Shown in pieces: positions 1 through 12,907 of a stretch of DNA of 64,000 bases. The translations under genes and the position numbers were made by a program. The notes beneath the pieces are model-generated. The model did not search any database. It was given only the letters and a program-made list of their open reading frames with translations, and was not told the DNA's origin. Location: positions 316,813,541 through 316,877,540 of the forward strand of contig NC_081405.1 of NCBI RefSeq assembly GCF_030272615.1, read 5' to 3'. This DNA comes from Cryptomeria japonica (Eukaryota > Streptophyta > Pinopsida > Cupressales > Cupressaceae). Every line of letters begins with the position of its first letter. The stretch's first letter is position 1.

Positions 1-1018
1 GTTTGTGGATCACCTGGCCATCCACTGCCCCTTCTCAGCCTCCATTTGGGAAAGGTTTCTCATTAGTTTTAGTATTAGTTGGGTGTTCCCCAAAACCATC
101 TTAGATTTGTTCTCCTCCTAGAACATAAAATGGTCTAACTCTTTTTTGAGTTATTTGTGGTAGCTCTCGCTTCCTCACATCTTGTGGGGTCTTTGGAAAA
201 AAAGAAATAACTGAATCTTCAAGGATGTTTCACTCAACCAGGATATTGTGTTCCAGATAATCCAATGGGCTATTCAGGAGAATATAGAGATCAATGAGGG
301 TCCTTGTGTTGCGAACAACCTTCAGGGAGCTATCATTCTTAGGGCTTGGAACAAGAAGTGTTATGATAGCTCTAACCTCTTTCATAATAAAAGGCTTGAT
401 GCTATTTGGTAAACTCCTCCCCAAGGTTGGTTCAAAGTTAATTTTGATAGTGCTGCCAAAGGTAACCCAGTTCTTTCAAGTTGTGGAGCTGTTCTAAGAG
501 ATGACAAAGGAATGTGCAAGGAAACGGTTGCTATCCCTATTGAGGTTCAAACTAACCATAAAGTCAAAGCAATGGCTTCTCTCCAAGGTATCTTCCTAGC
601 CAAAAAATGGAATTGTCCCTACCTTTGGATTGAAGGGGATTCAAACAATATCATAAATTGTCTTAAGGGGGTCTCAAAACCTTCTTGGTTGATCAACAAC
701 ATTATTACCTCTACTAGAGACCTCATTTGCACCTTCAAAAAAAGCTACATTTCCCACATTTACCGGGAGGCCAACGGTTCTACTGACTAGGCTACCACCA
801 CGGCAGTTAATAAGAAAGTAATGACCACGTGGACAGGAGAACATGTACTCCCCGAAGATGTTAGGCAAATCATTTGTCATGATCGTTATAGAAGTACTCC
901 TAAGATTCTCGAGCAAGTTATTGTTGGAAAGTTATTGGTGTTAAATAAGAGCAAGTTATTGTTATTTATTTCCCGTTGGTATACATCTAATGAGGGTAAT
1001 AGGAATAATCTTTTATGA
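1..1018 (+). pseudogene. LINE (non-LTR retrotransposon) ORF2 3' end: zf-RVT plus RNase H-like domain
   Basis: This is the C-terminal end of a plant L1-type LINE polyprotein, entering from the left edge. The first 70 bases encode HLAIHCPFSASIW, which matches the zf-RVT pattern (HLF.HC..A..W). A degraded WKKRNN motif follows near 195-215. An RNase H-like (RVT_3) domain then runs from about 425 to 790: NFDSA near 440, IEGDS near 632 and the closing REANGSTD near 766. The frame continues past a stop at 788 into a typical LINE tail (LPEDVRQII near 850) and ends at 1018. Several in-frame stops show it is dead. The position normally holding Glu in the A-E-A segment reads V-K-A, so a catalytic acidic residue seems lost. 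No clear poly(A) tail or TSD is visible. Confidence 0.8.
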
Positions 1019-2188
1019 TAGTTTTAAACTTATATCCTTAATGTGTTAATACTCTTTCATATTTTCATTGCAAAGAGATATCTAAATTATTGGTTATATG
1101 AGTTCCTTCTAAGAAAAACGCTCATTTCAATCTTGAAAGTTTATATCCATGACTTTTTAATTTTCTCTTACTCTAGCATAAAAAATTGTCTTTGTGTAAA
1201 AACAAAAATTACATTCAAGGAAGATATAGGGATGCTTATGTAAGGCATTATGGGGGAATGAATATTAATAAAGTTCATTTATAAATTTAAATATTAAAGG
1301 AAAGTCATATTCCATATCATTTAAATAGATAGGGTTTACCCTAATAATAAATATTGAATTAGTCCCACGTAAATTGTATGAACATGTAAATATAGATATA
1401 GTCATCACAATCACACAATATAAAAAAAATAAAAAAAATCAAACATATTATAATTTGAATATTTTCATATTCATTGTACACCTCCCTAGATAATACTGAA
1501 AATTAGGAATTGACTCTTCCAACTAAGCACACTGGAATATCCCTATTGTATTTTTAGAAATATATAAGTGTTTTGTTTCTACATATGAGATCTAGGTCTA
1601 TCATGAAAAGTTATGCTTAACTATGATGTGAATGGTGTTATATAAACAAATTTATTAAATTAATAAACACAAAAAATCACAAATTCTACATACCCATATA
1701 CTTATAAGACAATATAGTTTATTTAACAAGAATAGAGGAAAGATAAAATATCTCTAACTTTGAAATAAAAGTAATATTTTTAAAAAAAATACTATAAATA
1801 AATAGAAGAAACATTTTCGAACATTAAAGGGCATAGAGCTTAAGGGAGGCATGAGAGCCAACAAAATAATAATAATAATATCATTGTTTAAAGAATAACA
1901 ACTCTATGAGAAAATATTATGTATATATCTATAATTGATTTTAAATCAAAATACTATATATATAAATATAATAATAATAATTCTATTAAGCACACCCCAA
2001 AGAGAAGATGAGTTGGAAGTTGATTCAATTCCTTCCATACATAGTGAAAGCAAGAGTGGGAATGAAATCATATAAGTTTACATGTAATGGTCGTAAAATC
2101 CACTCTACTCCCCACTACACTGCACATATGTGATTGTGATATGATAGAAATGTGTGATATGATGGCACTACTGACAAAGACATAAAAT
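1019..2188. other. AT-rich stretch without recognisable gene
   Basis: I see no coding remnant or RNA gene here. The sequence is strongly AT-rich with short runs such as the ATA repeats near 1866-1880 and 1965-1980. It separates the LINE remnant from the solo LTR and could be decayed repeat sequence. Confidence 0.5.
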
Positions 2189-2193
2189 ATTGT
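2189..2193. repeat. Target-site duplication, left of 4.5 kb solo LTR
   Basis: ATTGT here pairs with ATCGT at 6734-6738 on the other side of the solo LTR. One substitution separates the copies, as expected for an old insertion. Confidence 0.65.
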
Positions 2194-5100
2194 TGTAATA
2201 CCCACCAAAATACCCTAGAGAAATAAACCAAAATCTACTAAGAAAAGGAGTTTTTTTTTTTTTTTTTTGAATTAATCCTCATTTAAATGCTGACATTAAC
2301 ATCTAGAAATGCCACAATACCACCAATACTCATCCATGCATCATTAACTATTCACATGATTACATACATCAACATGAACATAACCATTGCAATGTATTAC
2401 ACAAGCAGAACAACTATTAAATCATGAACATAACTCTATTCCCTAGGGTATTTCAATGTCACTACTTGTCATAAAGCTAACTCATCACATAATCATCTAG
2501 AACATCATATGCTATTATCTCAAAAAATATTTACTTTCCATACAACTATAATAAAATATTAACACATTCGCAAAACTCTACCACAAATAATTCTCTTTAG
2601 GTTAATTCTAAAATACCAGCCCAATGTTCCTAATACTCATCTTTATCCATCAATCACTTAACACTTCATAAATCCAAATTAATTTAACCTTCTCCTACAT
2701 ATGGAACTGGGTTGTTTCCTTAAGCACATCTCATCAAGAATACTATCCATAGTCATATACAAGATTATAACAACAAGCACTTATCTACATCCAAATTAGA
2801 TTCCAATCTACTGAATAGGCTCAAAGGTCATATGATTCTTCAAGAATAAATACGATCTGATATTCCAATTCCCTAATTACAACATAGGATTTCATTATAA
2901 ACATGATAAACATATCTATAACATGAACCACATATCAATACATCATCTTATTTCAATAGTCTAGTTCTACTACATCAAGTTCCATTATGTAAGAGCACAT
3001 GAAGCAAGCACATGCTCTCTTTTGCTACATCCCATCGTAAAGCTTAACAATACAAGTTACATAAAAACATATTCATATTCCTTATTTACAAGACATCATA
3101 ATTTGGTAACATCTCTAATACATATAAATCAGTACCATGGGACAACCCCATATTAAAGAATCATATATTCCATACAATCTACAACTACTTTTGTTTTTCA
3201 TATCTCAAGATAATTAACATTGAAGATTAATATTCTTCCATTCAAGGCATATATAATTAAAATAATTGCTACCATCCATAAGATATACATAAGACATAGC
3301 ATACATATCTATAAATATTTTAACTCTTTTCTACTCAAGAACAACATCTATAATAAAATACGCATTTACAACAATCTTGTTCAATATATTTCATTCAGAA
3401 ATCATCCTACTTCATGTACTATAGCACATGTTCTCAATATGTTGATTAAATAGTCCTCTTTACATTTACATCTATCATAGCACATGATATCAATTATAGT
3501 TACATAGAATATGCGCCAAAGAACCCAAGCACATGATGAGATACTGTAGATCCAAATTCACACATGCTAACATCCAAGCGGAATATCCCAATGGTAAAAG
3601 GCATCAAACCACTCAGCCATATGGAACCAAATAAGAACCACCCCCCATGCTAGAAGATGACATAAGGTTCCAACTCACACTCAAAACCTAATTTGACACC
3701 TAACAACCAACGGATACAACATGATACCACAAGAATCTAATGTAAGAATACAACATCAAAATAGATCACATGGCTAAGTCAAGCAATCAACCTCCAGAGG
3801 TACAACAAACAACAATGGAATATCAATAATGGAAACATGTGGGAAGAGTTTCATCACATTCTAACCTTATGTGGAATCCATCTCTATCTTGGAGTCACTC
3901 AAGGGAGAGTGGGTATACCACTCCAACGGTCTTCCCAATATAGGATCCCAAAAACCACCTCCCTAGGTCTATCTAATTGGGGCATACAACAACATATTCT
4001 TTATCTTTATTAGCTTAATTACTAAATACCCAACTCACTAATCAATTATTAATAATGTTATCACTTGCAAATTATACCATAAACTCTTCATGTGGTTCCA
4101 TCAAGTCTACACCCCCTCCTAGAGGCCTAATGCTCAAGACCCTGGTCCAAACATGCAAGAGCCCACTCTCTGCACCATGGACCAAGACCATAGACTAGAA
4201 ACATAACAAAATACATCACACAACAACATGAGGCTCATCATAAAAATTATTCAAAAATACCATTACAAATCTGATACAAACTAAATTATAAAGGATAGAA
4301 TCATGACATAAGATCAAGCATCATAATACAACAATAAAGAGAGGCTCAAGAGTGACATAAACACATAAATAGGGAAAGAATATGAATCTAGTGGTAACAC
4401 ATAGTCCTCGACAATGAGGCACAATATAACCTCTCCCTAGAGCAGCATATACTCATCCTTAATGACAAGGAATACATACATCTTGTTGGAGGAACATTCC
4501 AATTCTCAACAGACAAGTGAAAAGTACTTTTTGGAGCTCAAATAGGATTCAAACACATCACAAAATCATGGATCAATGGCCAAATATCATCAATACATCA
4601 AACCCTAGCCTCTAGAGTTCAAAATCAACAAGAAAAGTCAACCGGAAGGTAAAAAACCCTAACCAAAAATGCCCTAATCCTATTTTGGTACTTGTGTAGA
4701 TTACTTTGATGCTATTGAATCCCATTTTAGTGCTTTTTTAGCTTGTTTTAGTGCTTTTGTATCAGGGAAGCCACTTGCAGAAAATGAGACAAAGAAGTAT
4801 GCAATTAAATCTAGATTCAAACACAAACCTAAAAAATTGATCCAAGAATGACCCAAAATTCACCAAAAACCATAGTTCCAAAATAGAATAGGAGTTTCAA
4901 GACTCAAATAAGGGTATTTGAGCAAAAGTCTAGACTTCAACTGGCAAAAACAATGAACAGGAAGAGTTGTAGACACAACTTCTTCCATACAATTGAATCA
5001 ATAGGACCCTAAACACAAGGAGGCCCTGAAATAGGGTATATAAAGGAAACTAAATCTCTTGAAACTCCAAAACAAACTATAAGGCATATTTAAAATATCA

Positions 5101-6733
5101 GACAACCGCAAGAAGCGTTTTCCCATACCCAACAAAACTACAACCAAATTTTCCCAAATCAAATGCAAAAACAATCCAATCTCTTCCCTTACAGATTTCT
5201 ACCATTAAGAATCAAATTAATTGCATTCAATATCCCCCAAACAATCTTTGGCAAACACTTTGCAAACAATCTTTTCAAAATCAAATGCTGAGTGCAGGAA
5301 AACAAATCCAACCAAGAAAATGAAGCAAGGAAATGAAAATCGATGGAGAAATATTCTACATCCAACAAGCCTCAAGTGCAATCCAAAAACCTTCAACAAA
5401 TATTAAAATTCTCTTGAAAAACCAACCTCCCATGAATGCACAAGAAACCATAAAAATACCAAAAATTAAACCTGAAAACTATACAAAAATTTGACCAATC
5501 AAACTATTCCCAAAACCAATATATTATAACAATCTTTGTATAATTTGAGGAAGGTATTTAATAAATAAATTTAATTTACCTAACTCCCCATTAGACCAAC
5601 CAAATCAAAGGGTAGGTAGGTTAATATTATTTCAAACAATCAAAGAGGGGAGTAAAAAGACAAATAATTAAACAATAATTTATACACCCCATAATAATAA
5701 AATATAATTCACAAATAACAACATGATTTATTCTCCCAATAGATAATAATCTGCCACATGAATATGAAAAATATTATTCATCAATAATAAAATACCAACA
5801 CATAGGTTAAATAATATTAATTAATTAATTAAATTAATCATAAATAAATTATAATAATAGAAAATCAAGAGACATCATTAAAATAAATATAAAATTCAAT
5901 AATCAATATTAAATAAAAAACTCAATTAGAATAAAATTAATTAAACAATATATAATAATTAAACCTCAATTAAACATTAAATAAAATAATAAATTAAGTC
6001 AATAACTTAAACATTAATCAATCAAAAAATAAATATTAAATAATTAAATAATCACACATCTCCAATAAGGGATCAATATAGGCTCAAAACATCTTACACC
6101 AAAGGGAAAATAATACAACTCAAGACTCTAACCTCAACTTAAGTCGTGGCGCAATCGACAAGATACACAACTTAGACCTAGAGTATGTGAGGGAAACTAT
6201 GTCATCTCCAACAACTAGCCATTTGGAGAGAGACACGCTCAGACCTGTGAAGCCAGGTGGAGTCGATATCTAGTACCTGCAACCTTGCATCAACACTAAA
6301 CATAACATATACACAATATATATATATATATACATCATAATAAACAGGCAAGTGATAGAGAACTGCGATGACATATCATTCTTGCAATGAGCGACATGAC
6401 ATCATCTCTACACACGAACATAGTCACACAGTGTATCATCAAACATTGTATAGAGTCATAATCATGAAATAGGGTTACTACCATCTTATCATCATAAGTC
6501 ATATAACCAACATGAACAATGATCATATATAAATCCATCCATCCATCAAGGTGATTCTACATTCTAACAACCATAAGAATAATCAAATGCCACATGTCAT
6601 AAAGCATGCCTAACATTATCAACACCATTTAAGATAGTAGTAAAGTCATAAATAACCATCTAAGCATAAACCATATGTCCAAATAAATCTATCACTGTGT
6701 AAGTTAGAATACAAGTCTAGGAGAGGCACTACA
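2194..6733 (-). repeat. Solo LTR, 4.5 kb, related in layout to the chromovirus LTR
   Basis: The segment begins TGTAATACCC and ends GGCACTACA, matching the termini of the chromovirus LTRs at 40015 and 48799 (TGTAATGCCC ... TACTACA). It is flanked by ATTGT (2189-2193) and ATCGT (6734-6738), a 5-bp TSD with one mismatch. No internal region or second LTR adjoins it, so it is best read as a solo LTR left by LTR-LTR recombination. Minus orientation is inferred from the chromovirus. A block at 6233-6280 (CACGCTCAGACCTGTGAAGC and onward) is conserved in both chromovirus LTRs. Outside such blocks the sequence differs strongly, so this is a different family of the same general type. An 18-base T run lies near 2251-2268. 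Confidence 0.75.
6233..6332 (-). promoter_or_regulatory. Putative LTR core promoter: TATA tract plus conserved block
   Basis: Reading the minus strand, a long TATATA tract (6316-6332) is followed after roughly 35-50 bases by the block at 6233-6280. The same order and spacing occur in both chromovirus LTRs (43512-43623 and 52310-52421), although the rest of the LTR has diverged. Its place about 400-450 bases from the 5' end of the sense LTR fits a promoter and transcription start. The sequence similarity is seen; the promoter role is inferred. Confidence 0.4.
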
Positions 6734-6738
6734 ATCGT

Positions 6739-8106
6739 AACATTATTAGAGAATGTTTTTATCATGTCATCTCAAACATAATTTGTGTGGAGATAAAAGA
6801 GATAGACTACATTATTCTATACAAATTCTTTGTTTAATTTCATAAATAGAAATGGCCATGGAAGGATAAAATAAGTAGTTCTTATAGTGTCACTGCTTTT
6901 CAATGTCATTTCCCAAGAAATTTGAAAATCTACTTTAGTCTCTCCTTTACGCTTTCCTTCAACATGCTCATAGTAAAGAATAAAATATTAAAAATAATCA
7001 ACAGAACCAATTAGTCATGCACTTCAAGATAAAAAATGGAGGAGAGTGTTGTCCTAGATTCTAGTAATGGAGTTTCATCACGAGTATCATTCACATACAA
7101 GTTGAAAATACATCCATCCGTGTTCTTAAAAATATCAAAACATCCCACCTATCCTTTTGCAATATTTATTAGGTATGTGAAAATTTCTCATTTATTATGT
7201 TTAATTAGTATTTATTTATGTAATTATTTATTTATTTTAAGTATATATAGTCTTAACTTCTCCTGCTTCATCATTGCTCAACATATAAGTGTATAGGCAT
7301 AAGAGTGTAATTTTTGGCTTAGATTCTTCAACTCTAAGAATATTGTAAAAAATATATAATAATATAATATAGAATGGAGTTCAAAGGTAGGTATACATAA
7401 GATCATTTGACTTCCCTATTATATTTTCATGATCACACATATTCCCATATAAAGTATCACATCTATCAATGTGATCATTCATTTTTTGTAATAATGTGGA
7501 TATATACTTCGTTTGAATACTTCAGGCTTTTAATAATTTTATTAAATTTTCAAAAATTCAAATTAAAAAATGCAAAATACCCTTTTGAATCAAATGGCAT
7601 GGAAGAAACTCTTTTCCAAACACACAATTTGAAGAAAATTTCTCGAAATTTAAATATAAATATATAATTTCCTAATTAAATAATTAAGGATTGTTGAATC
7701 AATTTTATGAAGAGTGGCATGAGTAATTCAATAGGAAAAGTATCTTAAATGTTATTTTTTTGAGATTCTTCAATCTCTATAATTTCATTAAGAATTACTA
7801 CATTTTAAGATATTGACAAGCTGAAAAGAAGAAGTGATTAAAATATTTATTTTGTTCTTCATAATATCATTATTAAATATAAAAAAAGGACTCTAGATCA
7901 TGACTTGACAAGAGAAAATTTAAATTAACTAATTCTTATCTTTAATACAAGTAGATACACTCGTCGAGTAATATACAAAGGAGAGCATATCATGCATGCC
8001 TTAGCTTTCATGTTAGACTCAAAACAGGCTTAAGTATTGTCTTGTTTAAAAAAAGGGCTTATGTGTTGGTTCCATGTTGAAAAAAATTAAGGCACTACAG
8101 TAGATG
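6739..8106. other. AT-rich stretch without recognisable gene
   Basis: Short open frames occur by chance (for example near 7036-7296), but none resembles a known family. No terminal repeats or RNA genes are visible. Confidence 0.5.
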
Positions 8107-8521
8107 ATATTGTACTTATACGTGCAAGGACATGTATGAAGGTTATATTTCTCACCTTCGCAGTTAATTTTATCCTACTATTAAATAGACAAATAGGCAC
8201 ATTCAAAAGTAGCAATTTTATCACATTTTTTAACTAAAATTAAAAATATTGGTTTTCTTATAATGTCTTAAATTTTATGTTCTAAGAATTGGTATTAATA
8301 AAAATATACTATGCCTTAGACTCTTAAAATTATCAATTAGAATTAATTTTCCCTCTGAAAAGGGTATTTATATTTAACTTGCTAGGGCTAATGTTTTACT
8401 ATACAGTTACATTTGACAACATAGTGGACTCCAACCAAATATAATACAAAAGGACATTCTTGTACCACCACAACGTACGTACATTAAAATGTACATTTAA
8501 ATTTCAAATTTAAATTTAATT
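8107..8521. repeat. Duplicated block copy 1, left part
   Basis: This matches 12908-13330 in order and wording: the TAATGTCTTAAATTTTATGT stretch, the CCCTCT motif before a GGTATTTA run, and GTTTTACTATAC followed by GTGGACTCCAACCAAAT. The block is cut by the retroposon at 8522-10120 and resumes at 10121. Its last part, from about 8385, is the first unit of a ~135-bp tandem repeat. Confidence 0.65.
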
Positions 8522-10120
8522 TGTTTTTTATTAAGGAACAAATAGGTTTTGAGGAGACCCGAAACCCCTTACAACAAATTTTGAAGGGAAATGAAACTCT
8601 TACATCTTGTATAGATCCATAACCCATAGAAGAATGTTGCAACAAGAAATATAAAAAACTATTAGCATCCCATCTTCAACTTAAATAAAAAATCTTTGAA
8701 GACCCAACTAAGTAAAGGAAGACAAAGCCATCCCCTAAAAAACTCAAACAACACTAGAAGATGTCACTACATGAAAATAAGGGTGTTTATCAAGGCTCCC
8801 TTGACCTTCATCAAATACCAAAGGTTTTTCTAGGCACCCATAAGCTAAACATTGAGTTTGAGAAATGATCCCAAAACCATAATCACTAGATTATTGATAA
8901 GAAGAATAAATGAACAATCTATAAGTAGAGGGTTTTGAAAGGCTCCCCAAACCTTTCTACTGGATTTTTATTTGGCTCCCAAACCCAACAAGTTGAACCC
9001 AACAAAGATGATCTAGCAAGAAGTCAGCACCCAACTGGCATAAATCCTTACCACTTTAGTATGAAGGAGACTCACCTCAATAGAAACTGAAGGGAAATAT
9101 ACCTCATGCTGAATGAACCAAACACTATTTAACCCCACCAAGAAACACCTCCCATCTTTTTCAACAAAAATGATCTCCACCTCAATATGATTATCCAAAG
9201 AGGACCAAAGATGCTAAAATAGAAGAAACAAAGCAACTTAGCTAGGAACTCTCCTCCTCAATGTGAGAAACCAAGGTCAAGTCAATAGGAAGGGTAAAAT
9301 AATCACCTTTCGAAGCCATACCAATATGAAGAGCCCATATCCAAAGGGCCATTGAGTAGAGCCACAAAAGCAATGAGATGAAGTGAAAAATTCTACATGA
9401 AAATGAACATAGGAACCCAACAATGAATCCCTTCAAAGCATGCATAAGGGTCAAAGGGAAATCCCACCACATTGAAACCCTATATAAGTCCCTCCAATTG
9501 AGAAAGTTAAGAAAGGCCAACAAAAAGGGCTAAAGCTAGTAAAACAATGGCAACCAAATCTTGAATAAAATAGAACAAAAACAGAGGCACCCACCCCCAA
9601 ACAAACAAAGGGAAAAAGTAGGTAGGCACTCCAAACCCACCTCAACTACATATTTCCAATAGAATCCACCTCGTCTGCAACACCAACAACATTTTCCCCG
9701 CTCAAAATCTAGACCCTTGAGTCTCCTTTGCAGTCGCATAGGCTATGTCTCTAGCTCTCGCATAACTTCAAACCTCTACACACCTTCCATTGGGAAGAGA
9801 TCAAACCAAAGAACATGGTAGTCACTATGAGGGGGTGGGGATCTCTTGCAACCTCATCATCTTGATCTTCAACTCCCTCTATAGCAGAGCGCCTACCTCT
9901 GCTCCCACTACTCCCACATCTCTTTCTGCATCTGTCACTCGATCCTCTGGACATATCATACAAAATAGGAACTACAACAAAAGGAACAGGGGTCAAGATT
10001 ATCATCTTTGTATGTGTATCTCTTTCCTTGTTACCTCAACATATCCCCCTATAGAAAGCCTCACTCCTCCTGCATGCGCTCCCCTCACTCCTCCTGCTCT
10101 TCCCAATTGAAATTAAACTA
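8522..10120 (-). mobile_element. LINE-like retroposon, unclassified, poly(T) at left
   Basis: The insert splits the duplicated block. It starts with a T-rich run (GTTTTTTATT at 8522), as expected for the poly(A) end of a retroposon on the minus strand. An 11-bp direct repeat AAATTTAATTT occurs on both sides (about 8511-8521 and 10121-10131), fitting a variable-length target-primed insertion. Minus-strand frames within it (near 9242-9739 and 9751-10005) are short and match no protein I recognise. The terminal wording resembles that of 11335-12320, which suggests one family. It could also be another kind of retroposed sequence. Confidence 0.5.
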
Positions 10121-10560
10121 AATTTAATTTAAATTTTTAGGACTAATGTTTTACTATATAATTACATGTAACAACACACAAGGACACATATGTACCACCA
10201 AAACATACAAACATTAAAACATATTAAAAATTTTATTATGAAGTTAAATTTTAGGACTATTTTTTTACTATACAATTACATTCGAGAACACAATGGACTC
10301 CAACCATATATAACACAGAAGGACATAGATGTAGCATACATACACATTTTAAAACAACCACATAAATTTAGGTGACATATAAAACAAAAAAATCACAATA
10401 TGAATGACATGGATAGGACATCTAAGTTTCTATGGATATACTAGGTTGGCTTTACTAGTTTTCATAACATGCACTATGCAAATGACCAATTTCACTAGCT
10501 TATAATAAACATGCACATTTGATTGTTTTATTATTTTGTCATCATAATATCTAATAGAAA
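10121..10560. repeat. Duplicated block copy 1, right part, with tandem repeat units
   Basis: This continues the block broken at 8521 and matches 13331-13640, including AACTAGGTTGGCTTTACTAG in slightly varied form near 10439. It holds two further units of the ~135-bp tandem repeat (starting near 10141 and 10254). Each unit has GTTTTACTAT, an AATTACAT stretch and an AAGGACATA or related phrase. Confidence 0.65.
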
Positions 10561-11334
10561 AGAAATAAATCCACTTGTATGTGTTGAAAATGGAATGATA
10601 AAACTATTATAAAATCAACAAAGATCCAACCATACAAAGCCTCGTTCTACAATCAGGAATCCATCATACACCAATGAAGAAACTAAAACATGCAAATCAC
10701 GACAAAATAGAAATATTATACAATTCACATGCTCAGTAGGTTTTGAACTCCATTGTTTCCTATCTCCATCGATCTTGTTTGATATGATTGCTCTCATATT
10801 TGGTATTGTGCACAAGATCTCAACAAAGAATAGATCGTGGTTGTGAATTTGCTTGGTCACATAAAAGTCTTAGTTGCTTGAATGATTAGCTAGATTATTG
10901 GATTAGGGTTATGAAAGGATGAAGAAATCCTCTTATATAGAGAACACCTTAGAAAATGGATTTATATGATTAAGAGGTGAAAGCATAAATGGTCAGGTAG
11001 TATTAAAGGGTACATACAGAAAATGATAAAATAATGAGAGGGTAGTTAGGATAAATGAAAAATAAATGAAACATTTCATGGAGGGAAAAAGATAATGAAT
11101 TAATTAAATAAATGAAAATGTATTTAATAAATTATTTTACATTGGAGGGGTGATTTTCTATAGTTAATGAGTATCATTTCCCCTTTTAAATCATCTAAGG
11201 CACCATAAACTTGTAAGCTATTTGTTCTTCCTTTTTCCTTCCACAAATAAGTGTGGCTCAAAGGAGGTTTATGCTTCCATTACACCATGGTTTAATATAT
11301 GCAATTTATGATTATTGTTAAGATAGTATGCCTA
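10561..11334. other. Stretch without recognisable gene
   Basis: AT-rich sequence with no recognised coding remnant. A minus-strand frame near 10615-10860 has no family features I can identify. Confidence 0.45.
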
Positions 11335-12320
11335 TTATTTTATTTTAGGGGAAAATAGGTTTTGAAGGGACATTAATTCCTTTATAGATAGAGTTTGTAG
11401 GGATTTGGAAACCACTTATAAGACATTGCCTATAGATATATGAAGATAAACTATAGCCAAGATAGATAACAATATGAAGAAACCATCTACCCAAGAAAAA
11501 GGCCAAAACCACCAAACAACTTAGATCATATAATCCATAACCATTGATTTTGAGAAGTCTCCCATAACTTTAAGATAAGATACACTAACTAAAACTAAAA
11601 TGTAGTCCACACATAGCAAGAAATAAGCAACAGAACCTGATACACTCTACTATCACAATAAAAGGTCAAAGTCATTAAATAAAAAAGAAGGGTTTTGAAA
11701 AGGCCCCCATAACTTTTTGAAGCAAGTCCTTACAAAAATCACCATCTTCAAATTCCTCTTATGTAAAAAGCAATGTTGAGATTCACCCTCAAAATTTACC
11801 TAAATAGGATAAGAAGATTGCAGTCAGAAGCAAGGGAATCCATAACCCCTTAAAGCATCTCCCACCATTTCCTACAAACCAAGTCTCCACCTCTATAGAA
11901 GAAAAATCTACGTCTATAATAAGGTTAGGCTTAAAAAAATAAGGAGAAGCAAGAAAAAACTACAACCCATCACCACCCCCTCCCCATCAATAGGAAATAT
12001 ATTGAAATAGGAATTACAAAAGTCAAAAAGAACCCCCTTAAAGCAGAGACACACCAAACCACCAAAAATGCCCATCCAAAAACAAACTACCAAAATGTAA
12101 CCTTAAAAATTAACAATTACAAATCAACCAACTCAAGACAAGGATAAGCCAAAGAAATGGAAGATAAAGCACTCTCCCAACTAGGAGAAACTCCAAAGAA
12201 AGAAATAACCCCCAAATCCAACTAAGGGAAAAAAAAATATTAAAAACCTCAAACACAAGGGCTACAGACTTAGAAAAAGGATAATCCTTAAGCTTCATTG
12301 TGTGATCACATTTACTATAA
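11335..12320 (-). mobile_element. Second LINE-like retroposon copy, unclassified
   Basis: The left end (TTATTTTATTTTAGGGGAAA, then ATAGGTTTTGA) is worded like the left end of the insert at 8522. Both share features such as the repeated CCCCCATAACTTT or CTCCCATAAC type phrases in the interior. On the minus strand this again reads as a sequence ending in AATAAAATAA-like wording. I recognise no protein domain. Boundaries are approximate and no TSD was found. Confidence 0.35.
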
Positions 12321-12907
12321 TGCTACATTGAATTTTGAAAGAAATTTATATACCATCCAAGAAAGCTATAAAAAGTAAATGACCAAAGCAAATGTATGAA
12401 AGCATATTTAAGATTTTAGAACTATTTGATTCCATGTATTTGATTTACATAATTTGAAATTTGAGATTTTGGATCTTTTTTATATTATAGGGTTTAGTGG
12501 TTGACCTATTTATATTTCACTGTAATTTGATTTCATATCTCTCTAATAACAAGACATGACTATAACTGTAAAGGTAACAACACTACACTTAAAAAAAAAA
12601 TACACTACTAGCAATAGCTTTCTAGTTTACTATAAAGGATGAAATAGTAGAATTTACATTAATTTAGATTTGATAGGAAGGATTATTATTCCTACCTTTG
12701 TAAATTTTTATGTCTTGTAGAAGATATGTAGGTGCACAAGTAAGGTTTCTTCCTTTGGCTTTATATTTATTAACTCACTTCATGTTAGAAAATAGTACCC
12801 AAAATAAAAAAGCATAAAGAGAGGGAAGAACAAGTGATGAACCCCCTAGAAAGAACAATTACAAGATATAAAATAATTTTTAAAAAAAACACTCTTTCAT
12901 TCATTAG
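12321..12907. other. Stretch without recognisable gene
   Basis: AT-rich, with no coding remnant, RNA gene or clear repeat that I can name. Confidence 0.45.

Noticed and set aside
5217-5406. Frames of ~60 codons on both strands
   Set aside because: They lie within the 4.5 kb solo LTR and have no protein features.
9751-10110. Overlapping frames on both strands with Arg/Ser/Gly- or Pro/Thr-rich products as a gene
   Set aside because: Low-complexity sequence inside a retroposon-like insert; no domain or splice structure could be supported.
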